From contig NZ_JAJFOW010000005.1 of the NCBI RefSeq assembly GCF_020731285.1, forward strand, positions 62,001 through 126,000: 64,000 bases of DNA. Direction: 5' to 3'. Positions 26,956-34,935 of the stretch are shown in pieces. Numbering within the stretch: position 1 is the first letter of the stretch; each line of letters starts with the position of its first letter. Under the pieces are notes generated by a model. The model worked only from the letters and a program-made list of their open reading frames with translations, did not search any database and was not told the DNA's origin. The stretch is from Cohnella baijiui. GTDB lineage: Bacteria > Bacillota > Bacilli > Paenibacillales > Paenibacillaceae. The position numbers and the translations under genes were made by a program.

Positions 26956-28248
26956 ATGGCGCAGGTGGGACAATGGCGGATGCGGAAGGTGCGACAATCG
27001 CGGATGCAGATGAGTCGACAACCGCGGGAAGCGAAACAGCGACAACTGCAGGTGATGGCTCCACAACGGCAGGGAAGGAAGCGGAAACGATTGCTGAAGG
27101 AGACGAATCGACAAGGGGCCGATAGGCGGAGACGGGCGATGGGCGCGCTGCTTGCCCTCTGGACGGCGGTCGTGCTGGCGCTGCTCGCCGGGTGCAGCAG
27201 CTCGGACCGCGACAGCGAATCCATCTCGGCCGTCCAACCCGCGCCGCAAGCGCTGGCGAAGAGCGAGTCGGCGGCCGTCGAGGCGAAAACGAGCATGGCG
27301 GACGCGGCCGAGGGGGGTGCGGGCGCTTCGAAGGGCACCGCTGCGGCCTTGCCCGACCTCCCGTCGACCAACGGGACGGATGCGGGAACCGCGCTGGGGC
27401 CGATCGCGGATGCGGCCGCCGGCTTCAATCGCAAGATGGTCTACAATGCCGACGTCGTCCTGAAGGTGGAACGCTTCGCCGCGGGCGAACGCCAGGTCAG
27501 CGATCTGATTTTTCAAAGCGGAGGTTATATCGTCCAATTCGCGGATTCGCGCAACGGCGACTATGCCGGATCCACGTACACCATCAAGATCCCGTCCGCC
27601 GGGTTCAGCAACTTCCTGGGGCAGCTGGGCGAGATTCCGCACACCGGGTTCGAGCGGCAGATCAAGGGCAACGACGTCACGGAAGAGTACGTCGATCTCG
27701 AAGCTCGGCTGAAGGCGAAGCGTCTGGTAGAGACGCGGCTGCTCGCCTTCATGGACAAAGCGACGAAGTCCGACGATCTGGTCCGCTTCTCGAACGAGGT
27801 GGGCAACGTGCAGCAAGAGATCGAGCAAATCCAAGGCCGCATCCGGTATCTGGATCAGAATGTCGCTTATTCGACGGTTAATTTGCGCCTGTACGAAGGT
27901 CCTGCCGAGGAGCCGACGGATGGGAATGTCGGAAGGATCGGGCTGGGCGCCCGGCTCGGCAATGCCATGTCGGGCAGCACGGGCCTCCTGCAAACATTCG
28001 GGGAAGGCGTCTTGACCGCGCTCGCCGCCCTGCTGCCGATCCTGGCTGTTGCAGCCATCATCGGGGTGCCGCTCTGGCTGCTCGTTCGGCGGGGCCGGCG
28101 CGCGCGCCGCGAAGCCGCAGCGGAACGTCGTTCGCGCTTGAACGCGTCGGTTCCGACGAATCCGACGGCAACCGCCGCGTCGCCGGCGGATGCGGTCGAG
28201 GAAGCGCCGGACGGAGAAGGTTCTGACGAATCGAGGGAGATTCGTTAA
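26956..28248 (+). CDS. DUF4349 family lipoprotein
   Basis: The mature part is a DUF4349 protein. It has a lipobox (LALLAGCSSS), a disordered Ser/Ala linker, then the domain with FNRKMVYNADVVLKVERF, FQSGGYIVQF, and a coiled coil (RLVETRLLAFMDKATKSDD). A C-terminal transmembrane helix and basic tail (LLVRRGRRARREA) end the protein. The ATG at 26956 has an ideal AAGGGGG SD site, but it adds an unusual 61-residue Gln/Arg/Lys-rich extension before the signal peptide. An ATG at 27139 with a weaker GGCGGAG SD site would give a normal lipoprotein precursor. The choice is unresolved. The function is unknown. Confidence 0.8.
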   Translation: MAQVGQWRMRKVRQSRMQMSRQPREAKQRQLQVMAPQRQGRKRKRLLKETNRQGADRRRRAMGALLALWTAVVLALLAGCSSSDRDSESISAVQPAPQALAKSESAAVEAKTSMADAAEGGAGASKGTAAALPDLPSTNGTDAGTALGPIADAAAGFNRKMVYNADVVLKVERFAAGERQVSDLIFQSGGYIVQFADSRNGDYAGSTYTIKIPSAGFSNFLGQLGEIPHTGFERQIKGNDVTEEYVDLEARLKAKRLVETRLLAFMDKATKSDDLVRFSNEVGNVQQEIEQIQGRIRYLDQNVAYSTVNLRLYEGPAEEPTDGNVGRIGLGARLGNAMSGSTGLLQTFGEGVLTALAALLPILAVAAIIGVPLWLLVRRGRRARREAAAERRSRLNASVPTNPTATAASPADAVEEAPDGEGSDESREIR

Positions 28249-28267
28249 TCCCCTAAAATATTTTTAT

Positions 28268-28302
28268 GAAATCCTGCTCATTTAGGCAGGATTTCTTTTT
28301 TT
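28268..28302 (+). terminator. Rho-independent terminator ahead of mraZ
   Basis: GAAATCCTGC (28268-28277) pairs with GCAGGATTTC (28286-28295), followed by seven T residues. It isolates the division cluster from upstream transcription. Confidence 0.92.
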
Positions 28303-28312
28303 AGACGCGAAT

Positions 28313-28356
28313 AGTGATCATAGTGGTTCAAAGTGGGGCAAAGTGGTGGAAGATGG
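28313..28356 (+). promoter_or_regulatory. MraZ-type operator: direct repeats at 9-10-bp spacing
   Basis: AGTG(A/G) occurs at 28313, 28322, 28332 and 28342, with a degenerate GATGGAG copy after. The middle copies read AAAGTGGGGC and AAAGTGGTGG. MraZ proteins bind short direct repeats spaced by one helical turn just upstream of their own gene. The array lies 20-60 bp ahead of the mraZ start. No clear -35/-10 pair is visible beside it. Confidence 0.65.
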
Positions 28357-28374
28357 AGGAGGTGTGGGGGACGC

Positions 28375-28812
28375 ATGTTTTTAGGGGAATACCAGCATTC
28401 GATCGACGACAAAGGCCGAATCATCATTCCCGCTAAATTCCGCGAAGTCCTCGGCACCGATTTTATCGTCACCCGCGGCCTCGACAACTGCTTGTTCGTC
28501 TACCCCCGCGAGGAATGGAACCTCCTGGAGCAGAAGATGAAGTCGCTGCCTTCGATGGCGGCGAACGCGCGGGCGTTCTCCCGTCTGCTCTTCTCCGGCG
28601 CGTCCGAATGCGAGTGGGACAAACAGGGAAGGGTAAACGTGCCGAATCACTTGCGAGAGTATGCCAAGCTAGACAAAGATTGCACCATTATCGGCGTCTC
28701 CACCCGCGTGGAGATTTGGGACAGGACCACATGGGAAGCGTACAGCAGGATGTCCCAGGATTCGTTTAACGAGATCGCCGAGAAGCTGGTCGATTTCGAC
28801 TTCAACTTCTAA
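28375..28812 (+). CDS. mraZ: Transcriptional regulator MraZ
   Basis: This 145-residue protein has two tandem AbrB/MraZ swapped-hairpin domains, each with the DxKGR-type core ([14 protein letters not shown] near 10-23 and [13 protein letters not shown] near 83-95). MraZ forms a ring and controls its own division operon. The ATG at 28375 begins at the conserved MFLGEYQH; the frame is open further upstream but without a suitable start. It is the first gene of the dcw cluster and overlooks the direct-repeat operator just upstream. Confidence 0.96.
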   Translation: MFLGEYQHSIDDKGRIIIPAKFREVLGTDFIVTRGLDNCLFVYPREEWNLLEQKMKSLPSMAANARAFSRLLFSGASECEWDKQGRVNVPNHLREYAKLDKDCTIIGVSTRVEIWDRTTWEAYSRMSQDSFNEIAEKLVDFDFNF

Positions 28813-28905
28813 TGAAGCGTCGGATCGCCTGAAGATCGTTCACACATTCCTGTTACATAGACAAAAATTCAGAAAGACCCCGAGAGGTTGCCGGGAGGTA
28901 GAAGC

Positions 28906-29859
28906 GTGTTTCACCACATTACCGTGCTCAAAGAGGAAGCGGTCGACGGACTCAACATCAAGGAAGACGGCATCTATGTCGATTGTACGCTCGGCGGGGC
29001 CGGCCACAGCGAAGCGATTGCGTCGCGGCTCGGCCCGAGCGGCAGGCTCATCGGACTGGATCAGGACGATACGGCCCTCGCTCATGCCCGGGAGCGGCTG
29101 TCGTCCTACGGCGCGGTCGTGACGCTGGTGAAGAGCAACTTCCGGCGCCTTTCCGAGGCGCTCCGCGAAGCCGGCGTCGCCGGCCCGGACGGAACGCCGC
29201 AGGTGAACGGGGTGCTGTTCGACCTGGGCGTGTCCAGCCCGCAGCTCGACGAGGCCGATCGCGGCTTCAGCTATCAGCACGACGCCGAGCTGGACATGCG
29301 GATGGACCAGAGCCAGCGCCTCACCGCCAGAGAGATCGTGAACGAATGGGACGAGCAGGAGCTCGCCCGCATCCTCCGCGATTACGGGGAAGAGAAGTTC
29401 GCCCGCAAGATCGCCCGCCAGATCGTCGCAGCCAGACAGAAGGCGCCGATCGAGAAAACCGGGGAGCTCGCGGAGCTGGTCAAAGCCGCCATCCCGGCGG
29501 CCGTCCGGCGCACCGGGGGCCATCCGGCCAAACGGACGTTCCAGGCGATCCGCATCGCCGTCAACGACGAGCTCGGCGCGTTTCAGGACGCGCTGAACCA
29601 AGCGATCGAGGTCGTCCGTCCGGGCGGCCGCATCGCCGTCATCACGTTTCATTCGCTCGAGGATCGCATCTGCAAGACGACGTTCGCGAAGGAAGTCGCC
29701 ACCTGCCGCTGCCCGCCGGACTTTCCGGTGTGCGTCTGCGGCGGCGGAGACGGGCGGCTGCGGCTCACGCCGCGCAAGCCGATCCTGCCTTCCGAGCGAG
29801 AGCTCGCGGACAACAACCGAGCCCGCTCCGCCAAGCTGCGTGTCGCGGAGAAGATCTGA
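28906..29859 (+). CDS. rsmH: 16S rRNA m4C1402 methyltransferase RsmH (MraW)
   Basis: This 317-residue SAM methyltransferase methylates N4 of C1402 in 16S rRNA. Visible are [14 protein letters not shown], the SAM loop [32 protein letters not shown], and the C-terminal HSLEDR motif with the following [10 protein letters not shown] segment. The start is a GTG at 28906 with GGGAGG upstream, six codons inside a longer frame. It is second in the cluster, between mraZ and ftsL as usual. Confidence 0.96.
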   Translation: MFHHITVLKEEAVDGLNIKEDGIYVDCTLGGAGHSEAIASRLGPSGRLIGLDQDDTALAHARERLSSYGAVVTLVKSNFRRLSEALREAGVAGPDGTPQVNGVLFDLGVSSPQLDEADRGFSYQHDAELDMRMDQSQRLTAREIVNEWDEQELARILRDYGEEKFARKIARQIVAARQKAPIEKTGELAELVKAAIPAAVRRTGGHPAKRTFQAIRIAVNDELGAFQDALNQAIEVVRPGGRIAVITFHSLEDRICKTTFAKEVATCRCPPDFPVCVCGGGDGRLRLTPRKPILPSERELADNNRARSAKLRVAEKI

Positions 29860-29942
29860 CCCGGCATCGTGCCGGCAAGTCCTACGATCGTCAAGAAGCA
29901 ACCGTCGCATAGAACCATCCAATCAAGGGGGAGAGAGCGTAC

Positions 29943-30356
29943 ATGGCTTACTATGGAAATCTCGCGATCCGCGAGGAGCGCAAGCCGGAGCTGCCGCAGC
30001 AGAAAGGACCCGCTCCTTCCCGGCAGTCTCCTTCGCAACAGCCTCGCCGCCGCCAATTGCCGGTCGGGGAGAAGCTGCTTTATCTGTTCACGGTGGCGTT
30101 GTTCGTCGCCGTGACCGGCCTCGTTATCTATCGATCAGCCGGACTCTACGAGATGAATCGCGAGATTCAGAAGACGACGAACGAATATCAGCAGGCGACT
30201 TCCCAGACCCGCGAGCTTCAACGCGAAGTCGACAGGCTCATGGATCCCGCGGAGATCGCGAAAAAGGCGCAGAAGCTGGGGCTGCAAAAGCTGGACCAGC
30301 AACCGATTACGTTGTCGGCCGACAAAGATCAAGCGGCTTCGCAAACGAAGCCCTAA
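29943..30356 (+). CDS. ftsL: Cell division protein FtsL
   Basis: This 137-residue bitopic protein has a Pro/Gln-rich cytoplasmic tail (1-40), one transmembrane helix (about 43-63) and an extracytoplasmic coiled coil (about 67-100: YEMNREIQKTTNEYQQAT). It ends with the AEIAKKAQKLGLQ segment common to FtsL/DivIC. It forms the FtsL-DivIB-DivIC complex that activates septal synthesis. It is identified by topology and by its place between rsmH and pbpB, since FtsL sequences diverge rapidly. Confidence 0.9.
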   Translation: MAYYGNLAIREERKPELPQQKGPAPSRQSPSQQPRRRQLPVGEKLLYLFTVALFVAVTGLVIYRSAGLYEMNREIQKTTNEYQQATSQTRELQREVDRLMDPAEIAKKAQKLGLQKLDQQPITLSADKDQAASQTKP

Positions 30357-30379
30357 CATCCGACAGAAGGTGATGGGGG

Positions 30380-32662
30380 ATGACCAAGAGAATCAAACTG
30401 CGCACGCTGTTCTTGGGAGGGTTCCTGACCCTCCTTTTTCTCGGTTTATGGGGACGCATCTATTGGGTTCAGGTGGCTAACGCAGCCTTCTGGGAGAAGC
30501 AGGCGCGCACGACCTGGATGACGTCCAAGAAGCTTCCGCAGCAGCGGGGGACGATCACGGACCGGTCCGGCAACGTCTTGGCCGCGGCCGCCTCCGCCTA
30601 TACGCTGGCGGTCAACCCGAAGCTCATTCACGAGATCGACCAGAAGCACCCCGAGTGGAAGCTCGGAGACCAGATCGTCTCCAAAATCCATAACATTCTC
30701 GGGAAAGACGAAAGCGAGATCCGGGCCAATCTCGAAGCGAAAAAAGAGACCGGCGAGTATTTGACGCAGCGGGAAATCCGTCCGGAAGGCTGGAAGATGG
30801 ACAAAGCGGTCGCCGACCGCTTCAAGGCGTTCGTCAAATCGCTGCAGGAGCAGACGAAGCTCAAAAATGTCGGCATCATCCTAAGCGAGGAGCAGAAGCG
30901 GTACTATCCGAACGGCTCTCTCGCCTCGCAAATTCTCGGATACGAGAACAAGGACAACGAGGCGATCATGGGGCTCGAGCGTTCGCTCAACGACGAGCTC
31001 GAAGGCACGCCGGGCAAAATCAAGTACGAGAAGGACGGGAAAAGCACGCAGCTGCCGGACGGCAAGGTCGAAGCGACGCAGCCGGTCGACGGCAAAAACG
31101 TCAAGCTGACGATCGACAAAGACATCCAGTATTACATGGAGCAGGCGATGCGGGAAGGCTATGAGAAATACCGGCCGGTCAGCATGACGGCGATCGCCGC
31201 CGATCCGAAGACGATGGAAATATTGGGCATGGTCAGCCTGCCCGACTTCAATCCGAACCAATACTGGCAGTTCAAGGACCAATCCGCCTTCAAGAACAAC
31301 GCCGTCCAATCGGTATACGAACCCGGCTCCACGTTCAAGATCGTCACGCTGGCGGCGGCCGTGGAAGAAGGGTTGTTCGATCCGAACGACAAATACATGT
31401 CGGGCAGCATTTCGATCTCGAACAAGGACAAGCCGATCCGCGACTCCAAACGGGACGGCTGGGGCAAAATCTCTTACCTGGAAGGGCTCAAGCATTCGAG
31501 TAATGTCGCGTTCGTCAAGCTGGGCTACGAGAAGCTCGGCAAAGACAAGTTCCGCCAGTACATCACCAACTTCGGGTTTTCCCAGAAGACAGGCGTCGAT
31601 CTGCCCGGCGAGGTGCTCGGCAATACGAGAATGAGCGCCAATCGGGACATCGCCTCAGCCACGTTCGGCCAGGCCGTCACCGTGACGCCGATCCAGCAAG
31701 TCGCGGCCGTGGCGGCGGTGGCCAACGGCGGCAAGCTCATGGTGCCGCACCTCGTCAAGGAAATCAGCGACCCGAACACGGGCGAAAAAGTCGAGATCCA
31801 GCCGAAGACGGTCCGCCAGGTCATCTCCCCGGAGACGTCCCGCAAAGTAGGCGAATATCTCGAACAGGTCGTCAGCGACCAGAAGATCGGGACCGGCAAA
31901 AACGCCTACATTCCGGGCTACCGGATCGCCGGCAAGACGGGGACGGCCCAGACCGTCGTCGGCAAGGATTATTCGACCGACCGGTACGTCGTCTCCTTCA
32001 TCGGCTATGCGCCGGTGGAGGATCCGCAGATCGTGCTGTACGTGCTCGTGGACCAGCCGCAGGACGATCTTGCGGCGGGCGGCCGGATCGCCGCTCCGAT
32101 CTTCAAGCAGATTATGGAGCAATCGCTGAAACACTTGGGCATCCTGCCCAAGTTGACGGACGACGAAGCGAAGGCGCTCGAAGAGGAGACGAAATCCGAT
32201 GCGCCGGTGACGGCAAAGGTGCCGAACGTGGAGGGCGAGTCGACGGCGAACGCCAAAACGAAGCTGCAAAGCGCCGGCTTCGAGACGGTCGTGCTCGGCA
32301 AAGGCGACAAAGTGCTCGGACAGTTGCCGGACGCGGGCGGCCTTCTCCCGATGCAGCAGCAGGTATATCTGCTGACGGAGAAAACGCTGGACAACGTCCC
32401 GAGCCTCAAAGGACTTGCGATGCGCGACGCGCTCGAGATGTGCAAGCTGCTCGGCGGCGTCTGCTCCGTGAAAGGCGAAGGTTATGTCGTGGCCCAGCAG
32501 GCGGCGCGGACGGAAGGCAAGCTCACGATCGCGCTGACGTTGGCGCCGCCGACAGAGGATGGCACCGCGTCCACGCCGCCGCCGGAGACGAGCGGCACGC
32601 CGCCGCCGGAAGGCACGCCACCCCCGGAGGGCACACCTCCGCCGGACAAGAAGACCGACTGA
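30380..32662 (+). CDS. pbpB: Class B penicillin-binding protein PBP2B with PASTA domains
   Basis: This 760-residue septal transpeptidase has a signal anchor (about 10-32), a dimerisation/pedestal domain (55-230), and a transpeptidase domain with S317 in STFK, S373-S-N and K519 in KTGT. Two PASTA repeats follow (about 615-735: AKVPNVEGESTANAKTKL and DNVPSLKGLAMRDAL). A Pro-rich tail with repeated PPPEGT units closes the protein. It crosslinks septal peptidoglycan during division. A downstream class B paralogue, spoVD, is the sporulation counterpart. Confidence 0.95.
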   Translation: MTKRIKLRTLFLGGFLTLLFLGLWGRIYWVQVANAAFWEKQARTTWMTSKKLPQQRGTITDRSGNVLAAAASAYTLAVNPKLIHEIDQKHPEWKLGDQIVSKIHNILGKDESEIRANLEAKKETGEYLTQREIRPEGWKMDKAVADRFKAFVKSLQEQTKLKNVGIILSEEQKRYYPNGSLASQILGYENKDNEAIMGLERSLNDELEGTPGKIKYEKDGKSTQLPDGKVEATQPVDGKNVKLTIDKDIQYYMEQAMREGYEKYRPVSMTAIAADPKTMEILGMVSLPDFNPNQYWQFKDQSAFKNNAVQSVYEPGSTFKIVTLAAAVEEGLFDPNDKYMSGSISISNKDKPIRDSKRDGWGKISYLEGLKHSSNVAFVKLGYEKLGKDKFRQYITNFGFSQKTGVDLPGEVLGNTRMSANRDIASATFGQAVTVTPIQQVAAVAAVANGGKLMVPHLVKEISDPNTGEKVEIQPKTVRQVISPETSRKVGEYLEQVVSDQKIGTGKNAYIPGYRIAGKTGTAQTVVGKDYSTDRYVVSFIGYAPVEDPQIVLYVLVDQPQDDLAAGGRIAAPIFKQIMEQSLKHLGILPKLTDDEAKALEEETKSDAPVTAKVPNVEGESTANAKTKLQSAGFETVVLGKGDKVLGQLPDAGGLLPMQQQVYLLTEKTLDNVPSLKGLAMRDALEMCKLLGGVCSVKGEGYVVAQQAARTEGKLTIALTLAPPTEDGTASTPPPETSGTPPPEGTPPPEGTPPPDKKTD

Positions 32663-32723
32663 CGCGCGCGGCGACCCGTTCGCGGCGCGGGCGGCGAGAC
32701 GTACAACCCCAGGCTTGTTCTAA

Positions 32724-32779
32724 CCCCCTCCATCCCGGAATAGTTTGGGAGTAATACTCCGACGTTCCGGGGGAGGGGG
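32724..32779 (+). promoter_or_regulatory. Stem-loop sequestering the spoVD ribosome binding site
   Basis: CCCCCTCC (32724-32731) and CCCGGAA (32734-32740) pair with TTCCGGG (32765-32771) and GGAGGGGG (32772-32779): 15 base pairs with only a 2-nt bulge. An inner GGAGT-AAT-ACTCC hairpin (32748-32760) is nested inside. The 3' arm contains the entire SD of spoVD, 7 bases before its GTG. No T-run follows, so it is not a terminator. Confidence 0.7.
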
Positions 32780-32786
32780 TTGTCTC

Positions 32787-34739
32787 GTGAAAATCTCGCA
32801 AGTCACCGTGCGCAGGCGGCTGTTTATCGCCCTTGTCGCGGTGTTCGTCGCTTTTCTCGCGCTCGTATTCAGGCTGGCCTACGTCCAGTTGTACAAAGGC
32901 GGAGATCTCGCCAAGCAAGCGGAGGATTCCTGGCGCCGCAACATTCCCTTCGAGGCCAACCGCGGCACGATCACCGACCGCAACGGCGTGAAGCTGGCTT
33001 ACAATATTAGCTCCCCGACGGTTTACGCGGTGCCGGCCCAAGTCAAGGACAAGGCCGATGCCGCGCGCCGGCTTGCCCCTTTGCTCGGCATGACCGAGGA
33101 AAAGCTCAACACCCTCTTGAGCAAAAGGGAAAGCAGCGTGAAGCTCTGGCCCGGCGGACGCAAGATCACGGCCGAGCTCGCTCAGCAGATCGTCGATCTG
33201 GCGCTGCCCGGCATCTACGTGGCCGGCGATAACAAACGTTACTATCCGTTCGGCGAAATGGCCGCCCAGGTGCTCGGCATTACCGGCTACGACGGCGGCC
33301 TGACCGGCGTCGAGAAAAAGTACGACAGCCAGCTGTCCGGCGTGCCGGGGAGCCTGTCGTTCCTGACGGACGCGGCAGGAAGGCAAATGCCGAATTCGAA
33401 CGAAGCGTACCAGCCGCCCAAGGACGGCCTGACGCTGCAGCTCACGATCGATCAGACCGTCCAATCGATCGTGGAACGCGAGCTCGACCAGGCGATGCTC
33501 AAATATCAGCCTGACCATGTCATCGCAATCGCGATGGACCCGAGCTCGGGCGAAATTCTCGCGATGGGCAGCCGCCCGACGTTTCAGCCCGACAAGTACC
33601 AGGAAGTCGATCCGCAGGTGTACAACCGCAATCTGCCGATCTGGATGACGTACGAACCGGGGTCCACGTTCAAGATCATCACGCTGTCCGCCGCGCTGCA
33701 GGAAGGCAAGGTGGATTTGAAAAACGAGCGTTTCTACGATCCGGGCTACGTCGACGTAGCGGGGGCCAAGCTTCGCTGTTGGAAAAGAGGCGGACACGGC
33801 AGCCAAACGTTCCTCGAAGTTGTGGAAAACTCCTGCAACCCGGGCTTCGTCGCGCTCGGACAGCGGCTCGGCAAGGAGAAGCTGTTCGACTATATCAAAG
33901 GGTTCGGCTTCGGCAAGCGGACCGGCATCGATCTCGAAGGCGAAGAGAACGGCATTCTGTTCAAGCCGGCCAACGTCGGCCCCGTCGAACTGGCGACGAC
34001 GGCGTTCGGCCAAGGGGTGTCGGTCACGCCGATCCAGCAGATTACCGCCGTCGCTGCCGCGATCAACGGGGGCAAGCTGTTCAAGCCCCACGTCGCCAAG
34101 GCATGGATTCAGCCGGAAACCGGCGAGGTGCGGGAAGAAGTGCAGCCCGAGCTGGTCCGCCAGGTCATCTCGCCGGAGACGTCGAAACAGGTGCGCGAAG
34201 CGCTCGAAAGCGTCGTCGCCCAAGGCACAGGGGGCAACGCGTTCCTCGACGGCTACCGCGTCGGGGGCAAGACGGGGACCGCGCAGAAAGTCGTGAACGG
34301 CGTCTACTCCGCGAGCGAGCACATCGTTTCGTTCATCGGCTTCGCCCCGGCGGACGATCCGAAAATCGTCGTGTACGTGGCGGTGGACAATCCGAAGGGC
34401 ATCCAGTTCGGCGGTGTCGTCGCCGCTCCGATCGTTCGCAACATTATGGCCGACGCGCTGCCGCATCTCGGCGTCGCGCCGCGCGAAAAGCAGCTGAACA
34501 AGGAGTACAAATACGGCGAGGTGCCGATGGTGACGGTGCCGAACATCGTCGGCAAGACGGCGACGGACCTGTACGAGGACATGAACATGAACTTCAACCT
34601 GTCGGCTTCGGGCAAAGGGCGGACAGTCCTCCGCCAGGCGCCGGCCGCAGGACAGCGGGTGCCGAAAGGGTCGACCATCCGCATCTATCTCGGCGACGAG
34701 GACAACGGCAAAGGCGGCGCGGCGCCCGGCAGCCATTGA
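32787..34739 (+). CDS. spoVD: Stage V sporulation protein D (class B PBP)
   Basis: This 650-residue transpeptidase, needed for spore cortex synthesis, has an N-terminal anchor (about 9-31), then the pedestal domain and the penicillin-binding domain. S293 lies in STFK, SCN in VVENSCNPG, and K495 in KTGT. One PASTA domain lies near the C-terminus (VPNIVGKTATDLYEDM). The GTG at 32787 sits behind a GGGGGAGGGGG SD that is buried in the stem-loop at 32724-32779. Cys in the SCN motif is as in other SpoVD proteins, where redox state matters. It follows pbpB as in Bacillus. Confidence 0.94.
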   Translation: MKISQVTVRRRLFIALVAVFVAFLALVFRLAYVQLYKGGDLAKQAEDSWRRNIPFEANRGTITDRNGVKLAYNISSPTVYAVPAQVKDKADAARRLAPLLGMTEEKLNTLLSKRESSVKLWPGGRKITAELAQQIVDLALPGIYVAGDNKRYYPFGEMAAQVLGITGYDGGLTGVEKKYDSQLSGVPGSLSFLTDAAGRQMPNSNEAYQPPKDGLTLQLTIDQTVQSIVERELDQAMLKYQPDHVIAIAMDPSSGEILAMGSRPTFQPDKYQEVDPQVYNRNLPIWMTYEPGSTFKIITLSAALQEGKVDLKNERFYDPGYVDVAGAKLRCWKRGGHGSQTFLEVVENSCNPGFVALGQRLGKEKLFDYIKGFGFGKRTGIDLEGEENGILFKPANVGPVELATTAFGQGVSVTPIQQITAVAAAINGGKLFKPHVAKAWIQPETGEVREEVQPELVRQVISPETSKQVREALESVVAQGTGGNAFLDGYRVGGKTGTAQKVVNGVYSASEHIVSFIGFAPADDPKIVVYVAVDNPKGIQFGGVVAAPIVRNIMADALPHLGVAPREKQLNKEYKYGEVPMVTVPNIVGKTATDLYEDMNMNFNLSASGKGRTVLRQAPAAGQRVPKGSTIRIYLGDEDNGKGGAAPGSH

Positions 34740-34746
34740 CGGAGGG

Positions 34747-34800
34747 GGAGGAGATCGGGCGCGGAGCGGCTGGCAAGCCGCTTCGCGCGGCCGTCCTCCT
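34747..34800 (+). other. Intercistronic hairpin after spoVD
   Basis: A strong AGCGGCT-GGCA-AGCCGCT core is flanked by GCGCG/CGCGC and distal GGAGGA/TCCTCC complementarity. The next 90 bp hold a promoter for murE. It could end or slow spoVD transcription, but no T-run follows. Confidence 0.45.
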
Positions 34801-34872
34801 GACAGGTATGGCAGGATGTGGCGGGCCGACCAATTCGCACATTAGCATTTTCAAAGAAACGGACCCTTTCTC

Positions 34873-34901
34873 TTGTAAGGGGCATGACGTTGGTCGATAA
34901 T
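34873..34901 (+). promoter_or_regulatory. Candidate sigma-A promoter of murE
   Basis: TTGTAA (34873-34878), an exact 17-bp spacer and GATAAT (34896-34901) lie 35 bp upstream of the murE ATG. It would allow precursor genes to be expressed independently of pbpB-spoVD. Confidence 0.6.
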
Positions 34902-34935
34902 GGAGAGGAAGTTGTCGAAGGGGGCCCAGAATACG

